From Bifidobacterium breve (GTDB taxonomy: Bacteria > Actinomycetota > Thermoleophilia > Solirubrobacterales > Solirubrobacteraceae): a stretch of DNA of 64,000 nucleotides. A program made the position numbers and the translations under genes. Below, piece by piece: positions 1 to 9,734 of this stretch; the first letter of the stretch is position 1, and each line of letters begins with the position of its first letter. Below the pieces are notes generated by a model. It did not search any database, was not told where the DNA came from, and saw nothing but the letters and a program-made list of their open reading frames with translations. The DNA is taken from positions 1-64,000 of the forward strand of contig CAMCVN010000003.1 in assembly GCA_945881845.1 (NCBI GenBank). The letters run 5' to 3'.

Positions 1-39
1 CAGCCGCTAGCCGCTCGTCGCTACACTGACGCCTCACTT

Positions 40-112
40 GGGGCTGTAGCTCAGCTGGGAGAGCGCCGCCATGGCATGGCGGAGGTCAGGGGTTCGAGCC
101 CCCTCAGCTCCA
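40..112 (+). tRNA. tRNA-Ala (anticodon GGC)
   Basis: Cloverleaf: acceptor GGGGCTG/CAGCTCC, anticodon arm CCGCC-ATGGCAT-GGCGG, T-arm GGTTCGAGCC; discriminator A. Confidence 0.95.
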
Positions 113-135
113 TTGATCGATTGAACGGAGGAGCG

Positions 136-489
136 ATGCTCAGCGGACTACGCACAATCGTCTACCCGGCACCCGACCTCGCGGCGTCCAAAGCTTGGTT
201 CAGCGAGGTTCTCGGCGCCGCCCCGTACTTCGACCAACCCTTCTACGTCGGCTTCGAAGTCGGCGGCTACGAGCTCGGGCTAGACCCAAGCGGAAGCATC
301 GAAGACGGCGCCGTGACCTACTGGGGCGTTGACAACGCCGACAGCGCCCTAGCCGAACTTCTCAGCGCCGGCGCGCCGCCGCACACGCCGGTCCGCGACG
401 TCGGCGAGGGCATTCGCCTCGCCTCCGTCCGCGAACCGGGCGGCGCGATTCTCGGGATCATCGAGAATCCGCACTTCAAGCTGAGCTAA
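136..489 (+). CDS. Glyoxalase/VOC-superfamily protein
   Basis: ORF; the listed start at 76 lies inside the tRNA, so ATG 136 (MLSGLRTIVYPAPDLAASKAWFSEVLG) is likelier; VOC-like fold pattern. Confidence 0.8.
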   Translation: MLSGLRTIVYPAPDLAASKAWFSEVLGAAPYFDQPFYVGFEVGGYELGLDPSGSIEDGAVTYWGVDNADSALAELLSAGAPPHTPVRDVGEGIRLASVREPGGAILGIIENPHFKLS

Positions 490-497
490 TCCGCGCG

Positions 498-989
498 CTA
501 AACGACTTCGCGCAGGACGCCGGTCTCTACCTCGTAGACGAAGCCGCGAACGTTGTCCTTGAGAGGGATGAACGGGCTGGCGTGGACGCGGGCGAGCGAC
601 TGGCGAACGTCCTCGTCGACATCGGAGAATGATTCGGCTGCCCACTCCGGCTTGATTCCGACTTCGGCCTGAATTGAGGCTTTGAACTCGTCATCGGTGA
701 AGGTCAGCATTCCGCAATCGGTGTGGTGGATCAGGACGATCTCCTCAGTACCGAGCAGCCGCTGCGAGATCGCGAGCGAGCGAACCTCGTCGTCGGTGAT
801 CACGCCACCTGCGTTGCGAATCACGTGCGCGTCGCCCTCCTCAAGCCCGAGCAAGCCGTAGACGTTGAGCCGGGCGTCCATGCAGGCAACGATCGCGATC
901 TTGCGCGCCGGTGGCATTGGGAGGTCGCCCTTGTCGAAGTTTGCTGTGTACTGCTCAGAGTTGGCGAACAGTTCGTCGGTGACGGTCAT
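498..989 (-). CDS. Beta-carbonic anhydrase family protein
   Basis: CMDARL and HHTDCG motifs typical of beta-CA. Confidence 0.88.
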   Translation of the reverse strand: MTVTDELFANSEQYTANFDKGDLPMPPARKIAIVACMDARLNVYGLLGLEEGDAHVIRNAGGVITDDEVRSLAISQRLLGTEEIVLIHHTDCGMLTFTDDEFKASIQAEVGIKPEWAAESFSDVDEDVRQSLARVHASPFIPLKDNVRGFVYEVETGVLREVV

Positions 990-1091
990 TTTTCAGCTTC
1001 TTCCTCTCGGTTGCGGGACCAACAAGGTCCTCGTTTAGAAAGAAAGTAGCAATACCTGATCGGAGTTGTCGGGTATTTACGCGGAGAGCGC

Positions 1092-1616
1092 CTAAGTAAA
1101 GCTCACGAGCGTCGTCACAGGGATCCCGGAAAGTGCCTTGCGGCCATCCAACGAAGCGATCTCACTGACGAACGAAGCGCCGATGGGAGTAGCGCCAGCA
1201 CGGATCATCAGCTCGATGAGAGCCGCTGCCGTCCCCCCTGTAGCGAGCAGATCGTCATGGATCAGAACGCGTGCGCCGTCGAGCTCATGGTCGTGGATGT
1301 GGAGCTGCTCGACTCCATATTCGAGCTCGTATTCGGCCGAGCTGGTCTCCGGCGGCAACTTGTTGGGCTTGCGCGCCGGAATGAAGCCAGCGTCAAGCGC
1401 CACGGCCAGTGCCGGGCCGAAGAGAAAACCGCGCGCCTCAGGGGCGATCACGTAATCGACCTCGTCAACAAGCTCGCGGGAGGCGGCGACCAGCTCCGCT
1501 GTCGTCTTCGCAAGCAGCTCTGCGTCGCGCATCACGGGGCCGATGTCGTAGAAGAGGATCCCTGGCTTCGGCCAGTCAGGGGTCGTTGCGAAGTCTTCAG
1601 GCCGTAGCGTCGTCAT
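1092..1616 (-). CDS. apt: Adenine phosphoribosyltransferase
   Basis: APEARGFLFGPALA and PRPP-binding VLIHDDLLATGGT motifs. Confidence 0.93.
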   Translation of the reverse strand: MTTLRPEDFATTPDWPKPGILFYDIGPVMRDAELLAKTTAELVAASRELVDEVDYVIAPEARGFLFGPALAVALDAGFIPARKPNKLPPETSSAEYELEYGVEQLHIHDHELDGARVLIHDDLLATGGTAAALIELMIRAGATPIGASFVSEIASLDGRKALSGIPVTTLVSFT

Positions 1617-2025
1617 CGACTAGATCCTCGGCGGGTTCCGGCTCGTCACTGGCGATCGTGCGGCGCGGAACCTCACCCCAGAGCGTTTCGAGCCGGTAGT
1701 ACTCGCGCGTCGCGGGCGTGAAGACGTGCACTACGACGTCGCCGTAATCGAGCAGCACCCAGCTCGCCTCGCCAAGCCCTTCGACGTGGTTTGGCAGCAT
1801 CGCGTGATCGTTCTTCATCCCTTGATGAATTGAGTCGTGGATCGCTTTGACTTGGCGGTCGCTGCGGCCGGTCGCGATCACAAACGCGTCGGTGAAAGCC
1901 GAGGCGCCACTGAGGTCGAGCACAACTAGGTCAACGGCCTTGGGGCCCTGAGCGTAATCGGTGATCAGATCGATCATCTCAGCCGTTGTCATCGGGTTGG
2001 CGGCGGCCGCGCTCATCGGTACCAA
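1597..2025 (-). CDS. rsfS: Ribosomal silencing factor RsfS
   Basis: RsfS/Iojap signature (DLSGASAFTDAFVIATGRSDRQVKAI..DYGDVVVHVF); next to nadD. Confidence 0.93.
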   Translation of the reverse strand: MVPMSAAAANPMTTAEMIDLITDYAQGPKAVDLVVLDLSGASAFTDAFVIATGRSDRQVKAIHDSIHQGMKNDHAMLPNHVEGLGEASWVLLDYGDVVVHVFTPATREYYRLETLWGEVPRRTIASDEPEPAEDLVDDDATA

Positions 2026-2609
2026 CCTTCGGCGCCAATCAGCTCGCCAACAGGCGCTGGGACGAGATACTCAATCGAACGACCAGCGGCAACGCGCTCA
2101 CGGACCAACGACGACGATATATCTACTCGCGTCATCGTCACGCCAACAACCTCGCTGCCCGGGAAGCCTGCGCTCAGCTCCTCCGCCAGCAGCAGCTCCG
2201 ATTCGCCTTCGCGCGAAACGACGGCAAGGCGAGCCGAGGCCAACACTTCGGCCGGCTCGCGCCAGGAGGGAAACTCAGCGGCGACGTCGTTGCCGACGAT
2301 CAAGGTCAGCTCATCGTCGGGGTTAACTTCGCGCCAGCTGCGCAGCGTGTCGATGCTGTAGGAGGTTCCGCCCCGTTCGACTTCGATTGCGCTCACAGTT
2401 AGCCTTTCGCTTCCATCTACGGCAGCTTGGCAGAGAGCTAGGCGTGCCTGCGGGCCGGGATCGTCGGGCAGGTCGCGGTGGGTCGGCGTGTGCAGTGGGA
2501 TCAAGACGACGCGGTCGAGCTGCAGCTGCTCTGCGGCCTCTTGGGCGCAGATCAGGTGACCGAGATGTGGCGGGTTGAAGCTGCCGCCGAATAGGCCAAC
2601 ATTGCTCAT
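2013..2609 (-). CDS. nadD: Nicotinate-nucleotide adenylyltransferase
   Basis: GLFGGSFNPPHLGHL motif. Confidence 0.95.
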   Translation of the reverse strand: MSNVGLFGGSFNPPHLGHLICAQEAAEQLQLDRVVLIPLHTPTHRDLPDDPGPQARLALCQAAVDGSERLTVSAIEVERGGTSYSIDTLRSWREVNPDDELTLIVGNDVAAEFPSWREPAEVLASARLAVVSREGESELLLAEELSAGFPGSEVVGVTMTRVDISSSLVRERVAAGRSIEYLVPAPVGELIGAEGWYR

Positions 2610-3877
2610 CCCCGCACGTGCCCATCTCCGCTGATCACGTACTTGAAGGTGCAGAGCTCGCGCAGTCCAATCGGTCCACGTGCGTGAAGCTTCTGCGTCG
2701 AATTGCCGATCTCTGCTCCCATGCCGAACTCGGCCCCGTCGCTGAAGCGGGTAGAGGCGTTGACGTAGACGCAGGCCGCGTCGACGCCAAGCTCGAAAGC
2801 CAGCGCGACCGCAGCGTCGTCAGTGACGATTGCCTCCGAGTGGCCGCTGCCGTATTGCGTGATGTGGTCGATCGCTTCGTCGACCGAGGCGACAACCTTG
2901 ACGGCAAGAATCAGATCAAGGAATTCGGTTGACCAGTCGGCTTCGGTCGCGTCGACGAGCAGTGCCGCGCGCGCAGTGTCGCAATATTCTTTGGTCGCGC
3001 CGTCGGCGCGTACTTCGACCCCGAACGCCAGCATCTGATCGATAATTTGCGGCAGAAACTCGGCTGCAACGTCGCGATGGACCAAGAGCGTCTCGGCGGC
3101 GTTACAGACACCGGGCCGCTGAACCTTTGCGTTGAGCGCGATCGCTGCTGCCTTCTCCAGGTCGGCGCCGCGGTCGACGTAGACATGGCAGTTGCCTGAT
3201 GCGGCGTAGAGGACAGGGATCGTCGCGACCTGCTCGAGCGCCGCCTTGAGCCCTTCTCCGCCGCGTGGAACGATCAGGTCGACGATGCCTTGCTGCGTTG
3301 CCAGCTCCGCGAGCTGATCGCGGCCGCCGCCAACGAGCGTGATCACGGCGCGCGGCAGGCCGACCGACTCGGCAGCGCTGGCGGCGATGCCAACCATCAT
3401 CGCGTTCGAGTTTTCGGCCGTACCGGAGCCACGCAGCAGGCAGGCATTTCCTGACTTGAGGCATAGCGCCGAGGCGTCGATCGTGACATTGGGGCGAGCC
3501 TCATAGACGACGGCAACGACACCGAGCGGCACACGGAGCTTGCGCAACTGCAGGCCATTCTCCAATTGACGCTCTTCGATCAGCTCACCAACCGGGTCGT
3601 CGAGCCTTGCGACCTGGCGCGCGCTGGCAGCGATCGTCGCAATTCTCTCCTGATCCAAGAGCAGACGGTCGAGCAGCGCCGCTGACAAGCCAGCCTCCAC
3701 GCCGGCGGCCAGATCGAGCGCGTTGGCCTCAATCAGCTCATCCGAGCGCTCCTCGAGCGACGTCGCGAGCGCCTCCAGCGCGGCGTCCTTAACTTCGCGC
3801 GGAGCCCGCGCCAAAGCCGGAGCGGCGGCTTTTGCTTCAGCGCACAGCTGCGTGACGGTCGTCAGTTCGGTTGCCAT
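2606..3877 (-). CDS. proA: Glutamate-5-semialdehyde dehydrogenase
   Basis: Full-length ProA similarity, adjacent proB. Confidence 0.95.
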   Translation of the reverse strand: MATELTTVTQLCAEAKAAAPALARAPREVKDAALEALATSLEERSDELIEANALDLAAGVEAGLSAALLDRLLLDQERIATIAASARQVARLDDPVGELIEERQLENGLQLRKLRVPLGVVAVVYEARPNVTIDASALCLKSGNACLLRGSGTAENSNAMMVGIAASAAESVGLPRAVITLVGGGRDQLAELATQQGIVDLIVPRGGEGLKAALEQVATIPVLYAASGNCHVYVDRGADLEKAAAIALNAKVQRPGVCNAAETLLVHRDVAAEFLPQIIDQMLAFGVEVRADGATKEYCDTARAALLVDATEADWSTEFLDLILAVKVVASVDEAIDHITQYGSGHSEAIVTDDAAVALAFELGVDAACVYVNASTRFSDGAEFGMGAEIGNSTQKLHARGPIGLRELCTFKYVISGDGHVRG

Positions 3878-3915
3878 CAGCAGAGAGTAGTCAGGGCCAG
3901 CAGCGAGCGCGATCG

Positions 3916-5007
3916 CTAGCCGAGCGCCAGATAGTCGCGGTGGACGGCAGCTTCAGGCGAGCGGCCGATGATCTTCTCAACCTCGTCCGATTTGAGGCCC
4001 GCTACTCGCCCAAGCTCATCGGCCGAGTAGTTGCAGATCCCCTTACCTATCAGACCGCCAGAACCGTGCAGCTCGACCGCGTCTCCCGGCTCAAAGTCAC
4101 CTTCAACGCCGCTGATCCCGACCGGAAGCAGCGAGGCGCCTGCCTCACGCAGAGCCCGCTCAGCGCCGGCATCGAGCGTTAGCGTTCCGCGCGACGGCTT
4201 TGCGTAGCGCAGCCAAAGCTCGAAGCTTGAATAGCGCTCCTCTTGTGCTGCGAAGCGGGTCCCTTCAGGTTCACCGCTAAGCGCGCGTGCGAGTGCTCCC
4301 TCGCGGAGACCACTAGCGACCGTTGTTGGAATCCCGGCCGCCGTCGCCATCTCGGCGGCAACTACCTTGGAGCGCATGCCGCCGGAGCCGAGCCCCGACG
4401 GTGCCTGCCCGATCTCGTATTCGCTCAGCTGCGACGGGTGACTGATCTGATCAACGAGCGGGGCGTTCGGATCTGTCCGCGGGTCGGCTTGGTGGAGCCC
4501 ATCCTGGTTTGTCAGCAGCACGAGCCGATCGGCGCCAACCATGATCGCCACCTGCGCCGCGAGGAAGTCATTGTCGCCGAACGAGATCTCCTCGGTTGCC
4601 GTCGTGTCGTTCTCGTTCACGACCGGCACGACACCCCACTCGAGCAGGCGACCGAGGGTTTGGCGGGCGTTGAGGTAGTGGCTGCGGTGACCGACGTCGA
4701 AGAAGGTCAGCAGCACCTGCGCGCTGGTTATCCCACGCTCGCGCAGCAGCTCGTCGTAAACGCGGTAGAGCTTGCCCTGGCCGACGGCGCTGGCGGCCTG
4801 AAGATCGGCCATCGCTTGCGGGCGCGAACCAAGCTCCAGCACCTCAATCCCACGCGCGATCGCACCGCTCGAAACGATCACGACTGAGTCGCCAGCCTCG
4901 TGGCGGGCGGCAACCTCGTCGCAAACTGCCGTAAGCAGGTCGGCGCGCAGCGCCCCCGCTTCGTCAGCGACGATGTTGGAACCAAGTTTGATCACGTAAC
5001 GAGCCAT
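3916..5007 (-). CDS. proB: Glutamate 5-kinase with C-terminal PUA domain
   Basis: VIKLGSNIVAD..VSSGAIARG..NENDTTATEEISFGDND; PUA-like C-terminus. Confidence 0.95.
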   Translation of the reverse strand: MARYVIKLGSNIVADEAGALRADLLTAVCDEVAARHEAGDSVVIVSSGAIARGIEVLELGSRPQAMADLQAASAVGQGKLYRVYDELLRERGITSAQVLLTFFDVGHRSHYLNARQTLGRLLEWGVVPVVNENDTTATEEISFGDNDFLAAQVAIMVGADRLVLLTNQDGLHQADPRTDPNAPLVDQISHPSQLSEYEIGQAPSGLGSGGMRSKVVAAEMATAAGIPTTVASGLREGALARALSGEPEGTRFAAQEERYSSFELWLRYAKPSRGTLTLDAGAERALREAGASLLPVGISGVEGDFEPGDAVELHGSGGLIGKGICNYSADELGRVAGLKSDEVEKIIGRSPEAAVHRDYLALG

Positions 5008-5033
5008 TGCCTGCGCAGCGTAGCCGCGAGCGG

Positions 5034-6320
5034 CTAGCCGGGATCCAATTCGAAGACCACGCCAGCGATCGAAACCTCGTCACCGGCTTCAAAGCCAGCC
5101 TCAGTCAGGGCGTCGGTCACGCCCATCCGCCGCAGCCGCTGCTCAACCTGCGCGAGCGCCTCGTCATTCTCGACGTCGTAGCGGGCAAGAAGTCGCTCCA
5201 CAGGCTCACCGCTGACGAGATAACAGCCGTCCTCGAGCTGGTTGACCTTCCATTCGCGCCCCGCCCCAGGTCGAAAGACCTGATGCTCGGCGAGCGTTTC
5301 ACTGGCCGCCAGCTGCGGCACTGCTGCCTCTAGCGGCACGCGCTGCACGAGCGCGTCGGCGAGCGCGTCCAAGCCTTCGCGCGTGGCACTGGAGGTCACT
5401 ACGACCGGGATCTCGTCGCCGAGCCGCGCGCGCCACTGCTCGGCAACCGCGGCCGCCTCGTCGGCCGGTACAAGGTCAGCCTTTGACAGCGCGAGCACAC
5501 GCGGCAGGGCAGCGAGCTCAGCGTTGTAGCGCCCTAGCTCGCTCTCAATCAGCTGATAGTTGGCTTCGGGGTCGCTGCCGTCGAGCGGCGCGAGGTCAAG
5601 AACGTGAACAAGCAGGCGCGTGCGCTCGACGTGGGCGAGGAACTCGTGGCCGAGCCCGGCTCCATCACTGGCGCCCTCAATCAGCCCGGGAATGTCAGCC
5701 AGCACCAGTTGCCTACCGCCGCGGTCGAGCACTCCGAGCTGCGGCTCCAAGGTCGTGAACGGATAATCGCCAACCTTGGCGACGGCTCGCGTCAGCGCCG
5801 AGATCAGCGATGACTTGCCAGCGTTAGGAACGCCGACGAGGCCAACGTCGGCCAGCAGCTTCAGCCGAAGATCGATCCAGAACTCATCGCCGGGCAGGCC
5901 GCGCTCGGAGAAGCGCGGCGTCTGCCTCGTCGAACTCTTGAAGTGGTTGTTGCCACGGCCGCCGGAGCCGCCGCGTGCAACCACGGCGCGGGAACCGGGG
6001 ACGACGAGGTCATGGATCGTCCCGTCGTCAAGCTCCGCGACGGTTCCTGGCGGCACATGGATCTCAAGCGATTTGCCGCCAGCGCCGGAGCGCAGAGCGC
6101 CCTCTCCGTGACCACCGCGACCGGCCTTCAGTTCGTTGCGCCCGGCCAGCGACTGAAGGTCGCGCAGCGAACCGTCACAGATCAGCACTACGTCGCCACC
6201 GCGGCCGCCATCGCCCCCGTCGGGGCCTCCGCGGGGTACGTGAGCTTCGCGGCGGAACGAGAGGCAGCCATCGCCGCCGCGCCCCGCCTGCGCAAAGATG
6301 CGAGCCTTGTCATGAATCAT
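5034..6320 (-). CDS. obgE: GTPase ObgE/CgtA
   Basis: Gly-rich Obg domain, GVPNAGKSSL, DIPGLIEGA, C-terminal OCT domain. Confidence 0.96.
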   Translation of the reverse strand: MIHDKARIFAQAGRGGDGCLSFRREAHVPRGGPDGGDGGRGGDVVLICDGSLRDLQSLAGRNELKAGRGGHGEGALRSGAGGKSLEIHVPPGTVAELDDGTIHDLVVPGSRAVVARGGSGGRGNNHFKSSTRQTPRFSERGLPGDEFWIDLRLKLLADVGLVGVPNAGKSSLISALTRAVAKVGDYPFTTLEPQLGVLDRGGRQLVLADIPGLIEGASDGAGLGHEFLAHVERTRLLVHVLDLAPLDGSDPEANYQLIESELGRYNAELAALPRVLALSKADLVPADEAAAVAEQWRARLGDEIPVVVTSSATREGLDALADALVQRVPLEAAVPQLAASETLAEHQVFRPGAGREWKVNQLEDGCYLVSGEPVERLLARYDVENDEALAQVEQRLRRMGVTDALTEAGFEAGDEVSIAGVVFELDPG

Positions 6321-6371
6321 CGCTAACCAACCCTAGGACCTGCAAGCCACGCAGCCTGAACAGGAGCAGCC

Positions 6372-7073
6372 ATGCCAGACGAAAAAGTGATTCTTATAAC
6401 CGGCGCATCGACTGGAATTGGCGCCGCGACAGCGCGCGCAGCAGCCGCGCTCGGCCACAAGGTCGTACTCGCCGCCCGAAGTGAAGAGAAGCTCGAACAG
6501 GTCGCCGAGGAGTGCGGCGGCAAAGGCAACGCGCTGGCGATCCCGACCGACGTCACAAGCTGGGAAGCGAACGAAGCGCTGGCCGACTCCGCTCTCGCCG
6601 AATTCGGTCGTATCGACGTCGCTTTCGTAAACGCCGGCTTCGGCGGCAAAGGGAGCTTCAGTAAGGATGGGGCCAGCGTCGAACACTGGCGCGAGATGGT
6701 TCTAACGAACGTGCTCGGCACGGCACTAACGATCCGCGCAACGCTCGACGCCGTCAAGGAGTCCAAGGGCCACTACCTACTAACCGGCTCGGTCGCCGGC
6801 CGAGTCGCAATCCCCGGCAGCCTCTACTCATCAACGAAGTGGGCCGTCAACGGCATCGGTCAGTCGCTCCGCGGAGAAATTACCGGCAGCGGCGTCCGCG
6901 TCACACTGATCCACCCCGGCATCGTCGACACCCCGTTCTGGGACAACGGTTCGCCAATCCCCGACGGCCTAACCGACGACGACATTGCCAACTCAGTGCT
7001 CTACGCGATCTCCCAACCCCACCACGTAGACGTAAACGAAATAGTCATCCGCCCCACCTCCCAAGGCGTCTAG
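6372..7073 (+). CDS. Short-chain dehydrogenase/reductase
   Basis: TGASTGIG and YSSTK motifs. Confidence 0.9.
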   Translation: MPDEKVILITGASTGIGAATARAAAALGHKVVLAARSEEKLEQVAEECGGKGNALAIPTDVTSWEANEALADSALAEFGRIDVAFVNAGFGGKGSFSKDGASVEHWREMVLTNVLGTALTIRATLDAVKESKGHYLLTGSVAGRVAIPGSLYSSTKWAVNGIGQSLRGEITGSGVRVTLIHPGIVDTPFWDNGSPIPDGLTDDDIANSVLYAISQPHHVDVNEIVIRPTSQGV

Positions 7074-7074
7074 G

Positions 7075-7180
7075 CGCAGTAGGGACGGTCGCGGGGCCCG
7101 CTGTCGGCCTCGCCGAGCGGGGCGTCCGGCCGCCTTCCAGGCGACCGCACGGACTTCCCCGCCTCGGCGAACCGACTGCG
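7075..7180. other. Extended imperfect inverted-repeat element between convergent genes
   Basis: Nested arms: CGCAGT/ACTGCG, TCGCCGAGCGGGG/CCCCGcCTCGGCGA, GTCCG/CGGAC, CGCCT/AGGCG. Confidence 0.5.
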
Positions 7181-7194
7181 GGCACCGCGGCTAC

Positions 7195-7455
7195 CTAGGC
7201 AGCTTCAGTGGTGACAACGTTCACGATGCGGCCACGGCGGCCACGAGTGAACTCGACTACGCCGGGCGCAGTCGCAAAGAGAGTGTGGTCGCGGCCAATG
7301 CCGACGCCGTCACCAGGGCGGAAGACGGTTCCACGCTGGCGCACGATGATCTCGCCGCCGGTTACGGCCTGTCCTGCGAAGACCTTTACGCCAAGTCGCT
7401 TCGACTGTGAGTCGCGACCGTTCCGTGATGAGCCGAGGCCCTTCTTATGTGCCAT
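7195..7455 (-). CDS. rpmA: 50S ribosomal protein L27
   Basis: [24 protein letters not shown]. Confidence 0.97.
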   Translation of the reverse strand: MAHKKGLGSSRNGRDSQSKRLGVKVFAGQAVTGGEIIVRQRGTVFRPGDGVGIGRDHTLFATAPGVVEFTRGRRGRIVNVVTTEAA

Positions 7456-7460
7456 TAGGT

Positions 7461-7826
7461 TTAGGCCTCCTGCGCTTCGGCCTTGGCCGGCGCGCTCTTC
7501 GTTGCGGCGGCACCCGTGCCGGCCTGCTTGATCTCTGTCACTTCGATCCGCGTCAGCTCCTGACGGTGACCGGTGGTGCGCTTGTAGCCGCGCTTGGGCT
7601 TGTACTTGAAGACGCGAATCTTCTCGCCGCGCAGGTGCTCGACGATCTTCGCCTTGACGCTGACCTTCGAGAGCGACGAGGCGTCGAATACGGCGTCATC
7701 TGAGCGGTAGAGCAGCGGCTCTAGTTCAACCGTCGCTCCTTCATCCTCAGGCAGGCGCTCGACGAGAAGGGTTTGCCCCTTCTCGACGCGGTACTGCTTG
7801 CCTCCGGTCTTTACGATCGCGTACAT
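7461..7826 (-). CDS. rplU: 50S ribosomal protein L21
   Basis: [18 protein letters not shown]; adjacent rpmA. Confidence 0.97.
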   Translation of the reverse strand: MYAIVKTGGKQYRVEKGQTLLVERLPEDEGATVELEPLLYRSDDAVFDASSLSKVSVKAKIVEHLRGEKIRVFKYKPKRGYKRTTGHRQELTRIEVTEIKQAGTGAAATKSAPAKAEAQEA

Positions 7827-7840
7827 CAGTTCACTCAGCT

Positions 7841-9721
7841 TTAGTTGGATTCTTCAGCGGCGGTTGCCACTTCGGGTGTAGCGGCGGAACCGCTCTCGCC
7901 GGCATCTACTTCACTGCCTTGCGGAGGCGAGTCTAGGGCATCTTTGCCGTTTTCTGCGTCTAGCAGCGTCGCTGAGGCCGAATTTCGCCCGGCCTCCTCG
8001 ATCTTGACCATCCGTTCCTCTCCCAGATGCGGCCCTCCGCCGGCAACCGAAACGATGTAGCCGTCGATCTTGGCGACCGCGTCATCGACGTTGTACATGT
8101 GCGGCTCAACCAGTTTCACTAGCACTTCATCGCCGGTGGCAAATGGCACGGCGCGCTCGCGCACAGCCTCGGCGCCGCCTTCCATAGTCACTTCGAAGTG
8201 GCCTAGTGGCAGGTTGTCGGTTCCCTCGAAGTGGAACAGCTTGCCGGTCGACGCCTCCAGTTCACGGAGCATGCGTCCGCCTGCGCCGGTGAATTCAGCG
8301 CTGACCCTTGGGCTCATTTGGATCAGGAACGCTTCGCTCGCGCGCGGCGATCGCGCCGCAATCTCGCGCAGCTGACGATCAAACTCAATTGCGATCGTTT
8401 CCTCGCTGAGGACGACGGCGTCGCCGTTGCAGGTTGGGCAGGTGCGGGAGATGATTTCGCGCACGCCCTCGGTCACGTTCTGGCGCGTCATCTCGACAAG
8501 CCCGAGCTTCGAAATCTCAGCCGTGAAGGTCTTAGTGCGGTCCTCGTTGAGCGCCTTGCGCAGCGTCTTCATCACTTCGTCGCGATTCTTCGCTTTCGTC
8601 ATATCGATGAAGTCGATCACGATGATGCCTCCAACATCGCGGAGCCGAAGCTGGCGGACGATCTCATCAGCCGCTTCGAGGTTCGTCTTCGTGATCGTGT
8701 CCTCAAGCCGCGCCTGACGGCCACGACCGACGTACGAGCCGGTGTTGACGTCGAAGACGGTTAGCGCCTCGCCGTAGTCGACCATCAGGTAGCCACCGCT
8801 GGGAAGGTCAACGCGCCGCGAGGTGACGCCTTCAATTACCTCCTCGACTCCGGCCTGCTCAAAGAGTGGCGTCGACTCCTGCCACAGCTCTACGCGCTCA
8901 ACGAGCTCGGGAGCTGTGCGCTCAAAGAACGAACGCAGGCGGTTGTATTGACCTTCGTCATCGACGATTGCGCGTTCGAAATCAACGCTGAAGATGTCGC
9001 GCACAACGCGCACCGAAAGGTCTGCTTCTTGGAAAACGAGCGACGGAGCCGACTGGCCCTCTGCCCGCTCAACCAGAACCTCATGCAGCTTGAAGAGGTA
9101 TGGCAGTTCGCGTTCGAAGTCTTCCTTCTTTGCGCCGTGGGCGGCGGTCCGCAGAATCGCGCCACCGCTCTTCAGGTCGAGGTCCTTGAGCGCGCGGCGC
9201 AAACGTGCACGCTCCTTGTCCTCTAGCCGCTTTGAGATCCCTACGCCCTCGCCGCTTGGCGTGTAGACCATGTAGCGGCCGGCGATTGCAAGCTCCATCG
9301 AGCAGCGTGCGCCCTTCGTCTTCAGTGGATCCTTGACGACTTGGACGACGACCTCCTGGCCTTTCTTCAGCAGCGAGCTGATCTTCTTACCGCCCTCTTC
9401 GCCTCGGCCGCGCCGTGGCGTCTCAACGCCTGGCAGGACGATCTCATCGATGTGCAGAAAGGCGTTCTTCTCGAGCCCGATGTCGATGAATGCCGCTTCG
9501 AGCCCGTCGATCACGTTGTCGACCTGACCTTTGTAGACATTGCCGACGATCGAGCGATTGCCTCGCCGTTCGATGTACAACTCGGCTACGCGGTAGCCGG
9601 CCGATGGGTTTGCTTTCTCCGACGGGCGCTGGTCGCGCTCGGTAGCTGGAGTTCCTGCTTGTTCGAGCAGCGCTACGCGGGTCTCCCACGGGTCAACGCT
9701 GACTAGTACTTGCTTCTTCAT
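7841..9721 (-). CDS. rng: Ribonuclease G/E family
   Basis: GNVYKGQVDNVIDGLEAAFIDIG, GGIIVIDFIDM, RTCPTCNG zinc-link motif. Confidence 0.94.
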   Translation of the reverse strand: MKKQVLVSVDPWETRVALLEQAGTPATERDQRPSEKANPSAGYRVAELYIERRGNRSIVGNVYKGQVDNVIDGLEAAFIDIGLEKNAFLHIDEIVLPGVETPRRGRGEEGGKKISSLLKKGQEVVVQVVKDPLKTKGARCSMELAIAGRYMVYTPSGEGVGISKRLEDKERARLRRALKDLDLKSGGAILRTAAHGAKKEDFERELPYLFKLHEVLVERAEGQSAPSLVFQEADLSVRVVRDIFSVDFERAIVDDEGQYNRLRSFFERTAPELVERVELWQESTPLFEQAGVEEVIEGVTSRRVDLPSGGYLMVDYGEALTVFDVNTGSYVGRGRQARLEDTITKTNLEAADEIVRQLRLRDVGGIIVIDFIDMTKAKNRDEVMKTLRKALNEDRTKTFTAEISKLGLVEMTRQNVTEGVREIISRTCPTCNGDAVVLSEETIAIEFDRQLREIAARSPRASEAFLIQMSPRVSAEFTGAGGRMLRELEASTGKLFHFEGTDNLPLGHFEVTMEGGAEAVRERAVPFATGDEVLVKLVEPHMYNVDDAVAKIDGYIVSVAGGGPHLGEERMVKIEEAGRNSASATLLDAENGKDALDSPPQGSEVDAGESGSAATPEVATAAEESN

Positions 9722-9734
9722 TGGGTTGCTCTTT

